The position numbers and the translations under genes are program-made. The notes beneath the pieces are model-generated. The model saw only the letters and a list, made by a program, of their open reading frames with translations. It ran no database searches and had not been told where the DNA came from. Below are positions 1 to 6,906 of a DNA stretch of 64,000 bases, in pieces; the stretch's first letter is position 1; each line of letters begins with the position of its first letter. The stretch comes from Anaerolineaceae bacterium (GTDB lineage: Bacteria > Chloroflexota > Anaerolineae > Anaerolineales > Villigracilaceae): the NCBI GenBank assembly GCA_003598975.1, contig QZIJ01000074.1:1-64000 (forward strand), in the 5' to 3' direction.

Positions 1-1
1 G

Positions 2-1180
2 TATCCCAACGGGGAAATCCCGGTACGCGGACAGATCGCGGTGGAAGCCCCGGGCGCGGAAGACGAGTGGTTCGTTGGCGTGTTCGGCGAGGTAATCACC
101 TTTGTGACCGGTGCGGCCCCGAAAACGGGATTCATCGGCGCGGAGTTCGGACAGGCAAACGATCTGTTCGTGCGCCAGAATAAGATGGTCTATCTAGATG
201 CGCCCAGCGGAAAGCAACCCCCGCAGATGGAATGGATCTTCACGCGCCTGGATAATGGCGCGAAAGTTGGCGTAAATTTCAATCTGGCGGTCATCACTCC
301 GGTGGCGACCCCTGAACGCCAGGAAATGGGCAAGAAGATGGCAGCCGGCACAGCCACAGAAGAAGAGGCGGTCGATTACTACGAGTACTGGAATGCCAGG
401 GCGAAGTTTGTCTTCGAAAACGCGGATACGCTGGAAGGCTTCTTCAACGTCAAAGTCTATCAGGAGGGCACCGCCACAACTGCCGACGCCATCGTGGAGG
501 AGTCTGAATCTATCGCGGCTGAGGATTTCGCCTGGGACCAGGCATACATCACCGAAGTGCCGCCGATCCTGATGAACGAACCTTACTTTGGCATCTTCGG
601 ACAGACCTCGGGGCCAGTCCCCTATTACTACGAAGAAGCCGTCAAACTGGCCGGACATTCCTGCGGCGCGACCACAGGCGCATGGACCATCACCAAGAAG
701 GCGCTTGAAGTGCTGTATCCCGATGGTGAAATCCCGGTGCGCGGCCAGATCGCAGTGGAGGCTCCGGGCGCGGAAGATGAATGGTTCGTCGGGGTGTTTG
801 GCGACATCATCACCTTTATCACCGGCGCGTCTCCCCACACCGGTTTCAATGGCTCGGAGTTCGGACAGGTAAATCCGCTCTTCGTGCGCCAAAACAAAAT
901 GGTCTACAGCGAAGAACCCACCGGTCAACTCCCCCCGATGCGGGAATGGATCTTTACTCGACTGGACACTGGCAAAAAAGTAGGCGTCAAGTTCAATCTT
1001 GTGATCATCCTGCCAATTCCCACCCCTGCGCGCACGGAAATGGGCAAGAAGATGGCGCTGGGACAGGCTACTCCCGAAGAGGCGGCTGATTATCAGAAAT
1101 ACTGGAATGATCGCGCTATCTTCGTCCTGGAGAACGCCGACCTTGACGGCTTCTTCACCGTGACCGTATACGAAGAGTAA
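2..1180 (+). CDS. FmdE-like protein with internal duplication (5' partial)
   Basis: The reading frame runs in from the left edge, so the N-terminus is missing; 392 residues are visible. It contains two copies of a ~200-residue unit. Both share YPxGEIPVRGQIAVEAPGAE, then GVFG, ITGA, EFGQ, LFVRQNKMVY and EWIFTRLD. The second copy is preceded by GHSCGATTGAW. This His/Cys box followed by a small-residue helix resembles the metal-binding start of FmdE-family domains (PF02663), whose usual box is GHxCPG. FmdE proteins accompany molybdenum or other redox enzymes, but their exact role is unclear. No membrane segment is visible. The FmdE assignment rests on motif resemblance only; the duplication is seen directly. 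Confidence 0.6.
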   Translation, partial: YPNGEIPVRGQIAVEAPGAEDEWFVGVFGEVITFVTGAAPKTGFIGAEFGQANDLFVRQNKMVYLDAPSGKQPPQMEWIFTRLDNGAKVGVNFNLAVITPVATPERQEMGKKMAAGTATEEEAVDYYEYWNARAKFVFENADTLEGFFNVKVYQEGTATTADAIVEESESIAAEDFAWDQAYITEVPPILMNEPYFGIFGQTSGPVPYYYEEAVKLAGHSCGATTGAWTITKKALEVLYPDGEIPVRGQIAVEAPGAEDEWFVGVFGDIITFITGASPHTGFNGSEFGQVNPLFVRQNKMVYSEEPTGQLPPMREWIFTRLDTGKKVGVKFNLVIILPIPTPARTEMGKKMALGQATPEEAADYQKYWNDRAIFVLENADLDGFFTVTVYEE

Positions 1181-1197
1181 GAACCGAAAATCAAACA

Positions 1198-1236
1198 AAT
1201 CAAGACGGGCAACCATGTGAGTTGCCCGTCTTGATT
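1198..1236 (+). terminator. Hairpin terminator after the FmdE-like gene
   Basis: A perfect 16-bp stem (AATCAAGACGGGCAAC with its complement) encloses a 7-nt loop and ends in a short T-rich stretch, 18 bases after the stop codon. It probably ends the upstream transcript and separates it from the Crp-controlled promoter that follows. Confidence 0.75.
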
Positions 1237-1298
1237 TACAAAGTGGATTTCAGCGGAAATAAAACATTTGCTTTAAGGCAAAGAATTCCAACTCAACT

Positions 1299-1314
1299 TG
1301 TGATACCTTTCACA
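1299..1314. promoter_or_regulatory. Crp-like operator TGTGA-N6-TCACA (site 1)
   Basis: The sequence is TGTGATACCTTTCACA, a perfect match to the symmetric Crp-family consensus. It lies 31 bases upstream of the ATG at 1346. The same palindrome type precedes 6133 and 6907, and a Crp/Fnr gene lies nearby at 3267. It sits so close to the start codon that it may act by repression or by activating a promoter with a very short leader. Confidence 0.7.
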
Positions 1315-1345
1315 CAGAATTCCCATCTTACACTTGGAGGATGTT

Positions 1346-2191
1346 ATGAAAGAAACTTCGCAAACCAACCGCAACATCATGGCCGTCATTGCCGCTGTGA
1401 TCGGGCTGGTGATGGCTTATGTCATCCCATTCCTGGTACAAACATCGCTGGAACGGGTGTTGGTCTATTTGTCCGCCCACATCAAGGCGGGGAACCCCGC
1501 CTTTTCGAGTGGGCTGCCGCTTTTTGACTTCTCCTATTCCATCTGGCGGGCGCTTATCTTCGCGGGCGGCGCAGGATTGGTGGTCATCGCGTGGGAGATC
1601 AAAAAAGGCAGTGAGTGGACTTTCCCTCTCGCGCTGACTCTTTTTGCCCTGCCCTCCGTTGGCGGCTTCTACATGTTCCTGCCCTACATTAGTTGGGTCC
1701 CTGGCTTTCCTCTGCCGATGGTCATTTCCTTTATCGGGCTGGCGGGCTACTGGAGTTTCATCTTCCTCCATCACGGCACAAAAATCCAAAAATGGGTCCG
1801 CTTTGCAGCGTTGACGTTCATTGGCATGTTGACCACGCACGCCTTCACCATCGGGATCGGCGCGCAGCGCACCATGGCAACCCGCCCGGGTCATCCCATG
1901 TATCCCGATTTCACCTGGTGGCTCTTCCGCTGGGCCGGCGAAGTGAACTGGGTGGCGGTCATCTTCCTGTTCATGTCCATTCCCCTGCTGGCAATGGGAA
2001 AGCGCCGCGGCTGGTGGATGGCGGTCATCTCATCCATCGCGATCCTGATGATCAACGTCCCGACACAATTCATTCGAACCAAAACGCTGGATTATTTATA
2101 TGGCGCGCTCCTGGCCGCTGGCGTGTTGGTCTTCACGCTGGTTCCATATTTCAAGAAGCACCTGTTGGAAGACAAATCACCAGAGGCCTGA
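1346..2191 (+). CDS. Uncharacterised multi-pass membrane protein (281 aa)
   Basis: ATG at 1346 is chosen because GGAGG lies 5 bases upstream; an in-frame TTG at 1334 overlaps that site. The protein has about seven or eight hydrophobic segments with several aromatic and histidine residues near the membrane (FLHHGT, THAF, RPGHPMYPDF). I recognise no family. It is the first gene of the Crp-controlled unit leading into the small membrane protein and the polyferredoxin, which suggests a structural or anchoring role in a membrane redox complex. That role is inference from position only. Confidence 0.7.
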   Translation: MKETSQTNRNIMAVIAAVIGLVMAYVIPFLVQTSLERVLVYLSAHIKAGNPAFSSGLPLFDFSYSIWRALIFAGGAGLVVIAWEIKKGSEWTFPLALTLFALPSVGGFYMFLPYISWVPGFPLPMVISFIGLAGYWSFIFLHHGTKIQKWVRFAALTFIGMLTTHAFTIGIGAQRTMATRPGHPMYPDFTWWLFRWAGEVNWVAVIFLFMSIPLLAMGKRRGWWMAVISSIAILMINVPTQFIRTKTLDYLYGALLAAGVLVFTLVPYFKKHLLEDKSPEA

Positions 2192-2218
2192 TTTCAGGCG
2201 CATTCTTCTTTGGGTCAT

Positions 2219-2239
2219 CCCCCTCTGTTTTGGAGGGGG
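2219..2239 (+). promoter_or_regulatory. Hairpin covering the ribosome binding site of the 46-aa gene
   Basis: CCCCCTC (2219-2225) can pair with GAGGGGG (2233-2239) around a 7-nt loop. The right arm overlaps the G-rich tract that leads into the AGGAAA ribosome-binding region of the ATG at 2254. It could limit translation of the downstream pair or act as a processing or attenuation site. No function is shown. Confidence 0.35.
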
Positions 2240-2253
2240 AGGAAACTCCCATT

Positions 2254-2394
2254 ATGAAAATCAACCCTCGCTACTACCCCTACATCATCCTCGCCGCATA
2301 TGTGATTTTCCTCCTGCTGGGCATTCTGCTTGGATTTGGCCCAGAACGCGGCGGCGAGCATGGTCTCCGGTTGTTGATGGAGGCCTGCGTATGA
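2254..2394 (+). CDS. Small single-span membrane protein (46 aa)
   Basis: The peptide starts MKINPRYYPY and has one strongly hydrophobic helix (residues ~10-28), followed by a short charged tail rich in Gly and Glu. Its stop overlaps the ATG of the polyferredoxin (ATGA at 2391-2394), so the two are probably translationally coupled. A G-rich ribosome-binding region lies ~11 bases upstream. No family is recognised; it may be an assembly or accessory peptide for the polyferredoxin. Confidence 0.55.
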   Translation: MKINPRYYPYIILAAYVIFLLLGILLGFGPERGGEHGLRLLMEACV

Positions 2395-3218
2395 CCGCAA
2401 AACCAACCTCACTTTCCAAAAGCCGCCGCATCATCCAATGGCTGGTCGTGATCGGCACCTTTGTGATCGGTCTGCGGCACATCATGCCAGGTGAAGCCTC
2501 GCGCGGCGGATCCTTTGACTCATTCTGCGCGTTCGGCGGAATCGAAACGCTTCTCCCCTACCTCTTTAGCGGACACCTGCTCAAGTCCACGAACCTGCTC
2601 AACTTCTCGGTTCTAATCGCCACACTGGGAGTCTCGCTTGTGGCAGGGCGGGCGTTTTGCGGCTGGCTATGCGGACTGGGCGCGATCCAGGATTTTGTTG
2701 CAGAGTGGACGCGGAAACTGCTCGGCGAGAAGCGGCACATACGCGGCAAAGCCAGCAAAACGATCCTGCCCCTGCGCCTGCCCGTCGCCGTGGACCGTCC
2801 GCTTCGTTACGCAAAATATCTGGTTCTGGCAATCATCCTGATTGCCAGCCTGTATGCGACATTTCCGCCTCTGCGTGAGTTCTGTCCTGTGCGTGCTGTC
2901 TTCGGCCTCAAGATGACCTCATTGTTGTGGCTGACACTCGGCATCTTCCTGGTGGGCTCAATTTTAGTGGAACGCTTCTGGTGCAAGTATCTCTGTCCGC
3001 TCGGAGCCGCGCTAGCCATCTTCAACAAGATCTCGCCTGTGCGCCTTGTCTCGGACAACGATCACTGCAACAACTGCGGGCGCTGTGACATCGAATGTTC
3101 GATGGACATCCAGGATGTGCCAAACAACCTGGCCGATGCTGAGTGCATCCGTTGCCTCGAATGTCTGGATACCTGCACGCGGGATGGATCGCTGGAACTG
3201 AAAGTAATCAAGCCCTGA
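2391..3218 (+). CDS. NapH/NosR/CcoG-type membrane polyferredoxin
   Basis: This 275-residue protein has about five membrane helices and the paired Fer4_5-type boxes FCGWLCGLGA (near residue 88) and FWCKYLCPLGA (near residue 195). A C-terminal soluble part carries two 4Fe-4S motifs, CNNCGRCDIEC and CIRCLECLDTC. Such proteins pass electrons across or along the membrane to periplasmic reductases (NapH, NosR) or help oxidase assembly (CcoG). The CxxxCP box of the first pair reads CGLG rather than CPLG. The neighbouring Crp/Fnr regulator and NirV-like gene favour an anaerobic respiratory role, which is inferred. Confidence 0.85.
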   Translation: MTAKPTSLSKSRRIIQWLVVIGTFVIGLRHIMPGEASRGGSFDSFCAFGGIETLLPYLFSGHLLKSTNLLNFSVLIATLGVSLVAGRAFCGWLCGLGAIQDFVAEWTRKLLGEKRHIRGKASKTILPLRLPVAVDRPLRYAKYLVLAIILIASLYATFPPLREFCPVRAVFGLKMTSLLWLTLGIFLVGSILVERFWCKYLCPLGAALAIFNKISPVRLVSDNDHCNNCGRCDIECSMDIQDVPNNLADAECIRCLECLDTCTRDGSLELKVIKP

Positions 3219-3266
3219 ACATTTCGAAGTAAAATGAAGATGCGCATCCGAAAGGGCGCATCTCTC

Positions 3267-3980
3267 ATGACCCTTGACACGCATCCCCCTCCCCAGCCTC
3301 TCGCTCGGCTGAAAGCGCTCCTCGCCAGAATCCGCCACTTTGATGGCCTCCCGCCCGAGGTCCAGGAACGAATCGCCGCGTCCGCCTCCCTGCGTCACTT
3401 CGAGGCGGGACAAGTCATCTACATCGAAGGCGAGCCTGCGGAGGAGTTCTATCTGCTCGAACGCGGCTGGATCAAAGCCACGCGCATGTCGCGTGATGGA
3501 CGCGAGCAGGCGATGTTGTTCCTTGAATCGGGGGAATTTTTTGGGGATATTGCCGTGTTCAGCGGTACAACTTATCCTGGCACGGTGGTGGCGCTCGAAA
3601 ATGTGGATGTGTGGGCGATTCCTGCCAGAGAATTTTTGGCAATAACTGAACAGTATCCCGCACTAGCGATGGCCGTCATCCATCACTTGAGTGACCGCGT
3701 GTTGCATTACATCAGTTTAGTGGAAGACCTGTCCCTGCGGAATGTGGAGGCGCGACTGGCAAATACTCTCCTGCAACATGCCGAAGCGCGCGACGGACAA
3801 TTGTTCGTACCGCGCCGCGATTGGACCACGTTCGATGAAATGGCTGTGCGGCTGGGAACCGTGCGGGATGTGTTGAGCCGCGCTCTGAAGACGCTCGAAG
3901 CAGATGGACTGCTCAAGGTTGAGAAACAGGCCATCATCCTGCTCGACCCGAAAGGTCTGAGGGAACGCGGTAATTTGTGA
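3267..3980 (+). CDS. Crp/Fnr-family transcription regulator without cysteines
   Basis: An N-terminal cyclic-nucleotide-binding beta-roll (to residue ~125) is followed by the dimer helix and a C-terminal helix-turn-helix (TTFDEMAVRLGTVRDVLSRA). The protein contains no cysteine, so it cannot carry an FNR-type Fe-S cluster; a DNR-like heme/NO sensor or a nucleotide sensor remain possible. The recognition helix has R-D-x-x-x-R where E. coli CRP has R-E-x-x-x-R, which fits the TGTGA-N6-TCACA sites seen at 1299, 6058 and, with one mismatch, 6856. ATG 3267 gives the usual family length (237 aa); starts at 3234 or 3240 would add 9-11 residues. Confidence 0.9.
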   Translation: MTLDTHPPPQPLARLKALLARIRHFDGLPPEVQERIAASASLRHFEAGQVIYIEGEPAEEFYLLERGWIKATRMSRDGREQAMLFLESGEFFGDIAVFSGTTYPGTVVALENVDVWAIPAREFLAITEQYPALAMAVIHHLSDRVLHYISLVEDLSLRNVEARLANTLLQHAEARDGQLFVPRRDWTTFDEMAVRLGTVRDVLSRALKTLEADGLLKVEKQAIILLDPKGLRERGNL

Positions 3981-4010
3981 AATTTAGCACGACAAAAGTC
4001 GTATGCAAAA

Positions 4011-4055
4011 AACGGGTCAGTCTGTACACTGGAGCAGATTGACCTGTTTTCTTTT
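4011..4055 (+). terminator. Hairpin with T-run between the crp-like and BON genes
   Basis: AACGGGTCAGTCT pairs with AGATTGACCTGTT (two or three G-T wobbles) around a ~12-nt loop, followed by TTTTCTTTT. It is a good intrinsic terminator for the regulator gene. It ends only 11 bases before the BON start codon, so it may also act as a leader attenuator for that gene. Confidence 0.65.
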
Positions 4056-4065
4056 GTGAGACGAT

Positions 4066-4347
4066 ATGAAAAGCATTCCTGTTCAAACCACCGACGAAAA
4101 ACTGCGCGCCGCCATCCTATCCCGTTTTGCGGCGGATGACCGCACCGCCTACGCCAACCTGCGCGTGGGCGTGTTGAACGGGATTGCTCACTTGGCAGGT
4201 GTGGTGGCATCCATCGAAACACGCATCCTCGCGGCGGAATTGGCAGAGGAGGTGCCAGGCATACGCGGAGTGGTCAACCGCATCGAGGCGCCAGACGCGC
4301 CCAGCCCGGCGAGAACGGTCAATCTAGACCTGGAAGAAAAACATTGA
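4066..4347 (+). CDS. BON-domain protein (93 aa)
   Basis: The sequence follows the BON pattern: an N-terminal helix (DEKLRAAILSRF), a strand-turn with VLNGIAHLAGVVASIETR, then AAELAEEVPGIRGVVNRI. BON domains bind phospholipids or act as accessory modules in envelope and stress proteins. No signal peptide or membrane helix is present, so it is probably cytoplasmic or membrane-associated. It is a single domain followed by a short acidic tail, and sits 30 bases upstream of the tandem membrane paralogues. Confidence 0.8.
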   Translation: MKSIPVQTTDEKLRAAILSRFAADDRTAYANLRVGVLNGIAHLAGVVASIETRILAAELAEEVPGIRGVVNRIEAPDAPSPARTVNLDLEEKH

Positions 4348-4377
4348 AACATCCAATATTAATCAAGGAGATGCGTT

Positions 4378-5193
4378 ATGAAAGGTAACAACAAATTAGG
4401 GGCCGCACTGGCGGTGCTTGGCATTCTGGCGGGTATCCTGTGCCTGTATTTCATTGCAAATACCTACAACGCGGTTATCCACACCCATTTCAACGCGGGT
4501 GATTGGGAAGAGAGCAATACCGTGCGCATCGTCTATGCGGTGCTTGGCTGGCTGGGAACCGCCGCAGGCGCGCTCTCTGCCGCGGTTTTGTGGGGCTTCC
4601 TGCATAAACAGGATTGGGCATGGTTCTGGGGCGCAGTTGCCGCGACCGTCCTCCTGCTGGCGGGATTCTTCCCGATGATCCCCGCCGCGGACAGCGGATT
4701 GCCCGTCCCCACGATGTGGGTATTCCTGCTGGGGGCGGTCATGTGGTTCGGGATGCTCTTCATCGGCGGCGTGAGTGGGAAGATCATCACGCTCACCTTC
4801 GTCGCAGGGCTGGCCTACGTGCTGACCTTCATTGACGGCGTCGCGCCGCTCTCCAAATTTCAGGGCACCTTCCAGACACCGACAACCTTTGTCGAGAATC
4901 CGAACACATTCTGGAATGGGATGTATGTCGTTTCTCAACAGGTTAATTGGTGGGGAGCGGCGGCCTGGGCGATCTTCATTTTCGCGGCTCTCAAGCAAAA
5001 ATCATGGGCGATTCCCGTTGGCATCTTTGCCGCGGTCATGTCCATGTTTGGCGGATACCCGATGGGCATCCACAACGTGGCGGAGGTACAGCGTTTTTCG
5101 ATGTTCCTGCCCGCGCCCATTCTAAGCACAATATTACTGATCGTACTCTTATTGCCCGGTACACAAAAACTACTGGGCATCAAACAATCGTAA
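4378..5193 (+). CDS. Uncharacterised 7-TM membrane protein, paralogue A
   Basis: 271 residues with about seven membrane helices, preceded by AAGGAG. It aligns along its full length with the next gene: shared stretches include KLGA.LAV.GIL.G, LGWLG.AAGAL, WAWFWG.VAAT, LAGFFP.IP, PTMWVFL, AYVLTFIDGV, VNWWGAA.WA and MSMFGG.P.G. An extra loop with QTPTTFVENPN lies before the fifth helix. No known family is recognised. Repeated Trp and aromatic residues near helix ends suggest an integral subunit of a complex rather than a typical transporter, but this is speculative. Confidence 0.7.
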   Translation: MKGNNKLGAALAVLGILAGILCLYFIANTYNAVIHTHFNAGDWEESNTVRIVYAVLGWLGTAAGALSAAVLWGFLHKQDWAWFWGAVAATVLLLAGFFPMIPAADSGLPVPTMWVFLLGAVMWFGMLFIGGVSGKIITLTFVAGLAYVLTFIDGVAPLSKFQGTFQTPTTFVENPNTFWNGMYVVSQQVNWWGAAAWAIFIFAALKQKSWAIPVGIFAAVMSMFGGYPMGIHNVAEVQRFSMFLPAPILSTILLIVLLLPGTQKLLGIKQS

Positions 5194-5214
5194 ACCAACA
5201 ACAAGGAGATATTC

Positions 5215-6006
5215 ATGAAAAACAACAACAAATTAGGCGCAACATTGGCGGTGGTCGGCATCCTGACCGGCCTGCTGGTTCTGTTCCTGATGGCAAGCAT
5301 TTACCAGGTCAACATTGACGGCAAAATCGCCGGGGAACGTCCCGACGAGGCCATCACAGTGCAGATTGTCTTTGCCCTGCTCGGCTGGCTGGGAGTGGCC
5401 GCTGGGGCCTTGTGGGTCATGGTTCTGTATGGCTTCCTGTACAACGCCAAATGGGCCTGGTTCTGGGGGACGGTGGCCGCGACGATCCAGATTTTGGCGG
5501 GATTCTTCCCGATCATCCCGCCGTCCAGCATTGGATTGCCCGCACCGACCATGTGGGTTTTCCTGATCGCATTCGCGCTGTGGTTTGGAATGCTCCTCAT
5601 CGGCGGCGTGGACAAGAAGATCATCGCGCTGGCCTTCGTCAGCGGACTGGCCTATGTGCTGACGTTTATTGACGGTGTGGGCGCGATCTCGCGTCACCAG
5701 ACCGAAGCGAAGGGTTTCATCAGTTCGATGTACGCCATGTCGCAGATGGTGAACTGGTGGGGCGCGGCGGTTTGGGCGGCATTCATCTTCGGACTGGTCA
5801 AAGGCAAATCGTGGACCTTGCCTGTCGGCGTTTTTGCGGCGGCCATGTCCATGTTTGGCGGGTTCCCAGTCGGTGTGACGGATGTGATCATTCAGGGACG
5901 CTTCTCCATGTTCCTGGTCGCGCCTGTGATGAGCACGGGATTGCTCGTCTACCTGTTGCTCCCGTCCACGCGGAGGATGCTCGAAGCGTGGAGCGCGAAA
6001 GAGTAG
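5215..6006 (+). CDS. Uncharacterised 7-TM membrane protein, paralogue B
   Basis: 263 residues, clearly a tandem duplicate of the preceding gene with the same helix order and conserved WAWFWGTVAAT, AYVLTFIDGVG, VNWWGAA and MSMFGGFPVG boxes. It has its own AAGGAG 21 bases after the previous stop, so both copies are likely made from one transcript, perhaps as a heterodimer. Loss of the acidic extracellular loop found in copy A and a charged C-terminal tail (EAWSAKE) distinguish it. The family is unknown to me. Confidence 0.7.
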   Translation: MKNNNKLGATLAVVGILTGLLVLFLMASIYQVNIDGKIAGERPDEAITVQIVFALLGWLGVAAGALWVMVLYGFLYNAKWAWFWGTVAATIQILAGFFPIIPPSSIGLPAPTMWVFLIAFALWFGMLLIGGVDKKIIALAFVSGLAYVLTFIDGVGAISRHQTEAKGFISSMYAMSQMVNWWGAAVWAAFIFGLVKGKSWTLPVGVFAAAMSMFGGFPVGVTDVIIQGRFSMFLVAPVMSTGLLVYLLLPSTRRMLEAWSAKE

Positions 6007-6057
6007 GAAACGCGCGTAAAGCGGCGCGCCGCCCTGAGGTCAGGTGTGAAGCGGAAG

Positions 6058-6073
6058 TGTGACCTATGTCACA
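6058..6073. promoter_or_regulatory. Crp-like operator TGTGAC-N4-GTCACA (site 2)
   Basis: TGTGACCTATGTCACA is a perfect palindrome with arms TGTGAC/GTCACA. If CATAAT at 6096-6101 is the -10 box, transcription would start near 6107 and the operator centre would lie at about -41.5, the classical class II activating position. The regulated gene would be the one at 6133. Confidence 0.75.
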
Positions 6074-6079
6074 GAAACT

Positions 6080-6097
6080 TGACATCGGCTTGTGTCA
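6080..6097. promoter_or_regulatory. Second inverted repeat TGACA-N8-TGTCA beside Crp site 2
   Basis: A 5-bp perfect inverted repeat with an 8-bp spacer lies 6 bases downstream of the Crp-like operator and overlaps the presumed -10 region. It has the half-site TGACA rather than TGTGA. It could bind a repressor or a second Crp dimer. Confidence 0.4.
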
Positions 6098-6132
6098 TAA
6101 TTCACTTAAATCCAAAAAAGGAGAATGCACAA

Positions 6133-6747
6133 ATGACACCAATCAAAGACATCGTCTTCCTGCTCTTGACGGGCGGCCTCGCCGCCTACCTTTGCTGGTA
6201 TTTCTGGCAAAGGTACAACCACGCTTCGCGCAAGGCACTGCACAACATCTACTATCTGATGGGGTTTGCAGTGCTTTTGGTTTCGGGCGTGTTGCTGATC
6301 TTCCTCGGCCTCGACATCCTGGCTTCGCCCTACGTGCTGACCGTGGCCAGCCTCATCCCGTTGGGAATTTCGATGGGATTGGCTGAAGAGTACTTCCCCT
6401 CCTGGAAGAAGTATTTCAAGTGGTTCGCGCTAGTCGGCTTCCTTGCCATCGCAATCACCAGCATTGGCGGGATGGACTCGCTGAAGAAGATCGCCGTGCC
6501 GCTCTTCCACGGCGTGGCGGGACTTGTGATCTTCCTCGGCCCATTCGTGGCAAAGGGCGCGCCGAAGGGATTCTGGTGGGTTGGCATCGGCGGACTGCTG
6601 ATCGGACTCGGTGGAATCGCGCTGGCGTTCATTTCGATGGGCGCGCAGTTACTGTTCTTCAGCCCCGCGTTCGTGATGTTGATCCTCACCCCGCTCCTGT
6701 TCCTGATGGCGGGCGCGTTCACGCTCGGTTTCACGAAAAAGGGATAA
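6133..6747 (+). CDS. Uncharacterised membrane protein, ~204 aa (paralogue of 10341-10946)
   Basis: ATG 6133 is preceded by AAAGGAG at the right distance. Six or so hydrophobic helices fill the protein, with a small charged segment (EEYFPSWKKYFK). It matches the 201-aa protein at 10341 in the last two-thirds: HG.AG..IFL, F.GVGGALIG-like GIGGLLIGLGG, and a final LL.LM.....GF.FG pattern. The pair flanks the His-rich protein, SUMF1-like and CtaB-like genes, so both may be subunits or chaperones of the same membrane assembly. Family unknown. Confidence 0.7.
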   Translation: MTPIKDIVFLLLTGGLAAYLCWYFWQRYNHASRKALHNIYYLMGFAVLLVSGVLLIFLGLDILASPYVLTVASLIPLGISMGLAEEYFPSWKKYFKWFALVGFLAIAITSIGGMDSLKKIAVPLFHGVAGLVIFLGPFVAKGAPKGFWWVGIGGLLIGLGGIALAFISMGAQLLFFSPAFVMLILTPLLFLMAGAFTLGFTKKG

Positions 6748-6749
6748 TC

Positions 6750-6811
6750 TGTAGGGGCGACCCGCCAAGATCGGCAAGAATCACCGCACACTCTGACGGG
6801 TCGCCCTACCT
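6750..6811. repeat. Dispersed palindromic repeat (TGTAGGGGCG type)
   Basis: GTAGGGGCGACCCG at 6751-6764 pairs with CGGGTCGCCCTAC at 6797-6809 (one bulge). A second member with the same ends lies at 52155-52204. It sits directly after the stop at 6747 and may also serve as a transcript end. Confidence 0.6.
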
Positions 6812-6855
6812 GTTTTGCAATTATTTGTCTTTTGTCAAAGACAGCCAGCCTGATT

Positions 6856-6871
6856 TGTGATATTTTTCTCA
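6856..6871. promoter_or_regulatory. Crp-like operator (site 3, one mismatch)
   Basis: TGTGA-TATTTT-TCTCA differs from TGTGA-N6-TCACA at one base. It lies 35 bases upstream of the ATG at 6907. Together with the sites at 1299 and 6058 it makes three related operators in front of three units of the same cluster. Confidence 0.55.
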
Positions 6872-6906
6872 TAGACTGGCAATAATCCAATTTAGGAGTA
6901 CATCCT

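Noticed and set aside
194-1216. Long open frame on the - strand (340 codons)
   Set aside because: It is the complement of the FmdE-like gene; the + frame shows a clear duplicated protein with family-like motifs, and the - frame shows none.
1328-1894. 188-codon open frame on the - strand
   Set aside because: It lies opposite the 281-aa membrane protein, has no ribosome-binding site and is of low-complexity charged composition.
3707-4222. 171-codon - strand frame across the crp-BON gap
   Set aside because: It runs antisense to two convincing genes and through a terminator, and has Arg/Ser-rich shadow composition.
6079-6101. TTGACA...CATAAT as a sigma-70 promoter
   Set aside because: The gap is only 11 bases. 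The TTGACA is better explained as part of the TGACA/TGTCA inverted repeat.
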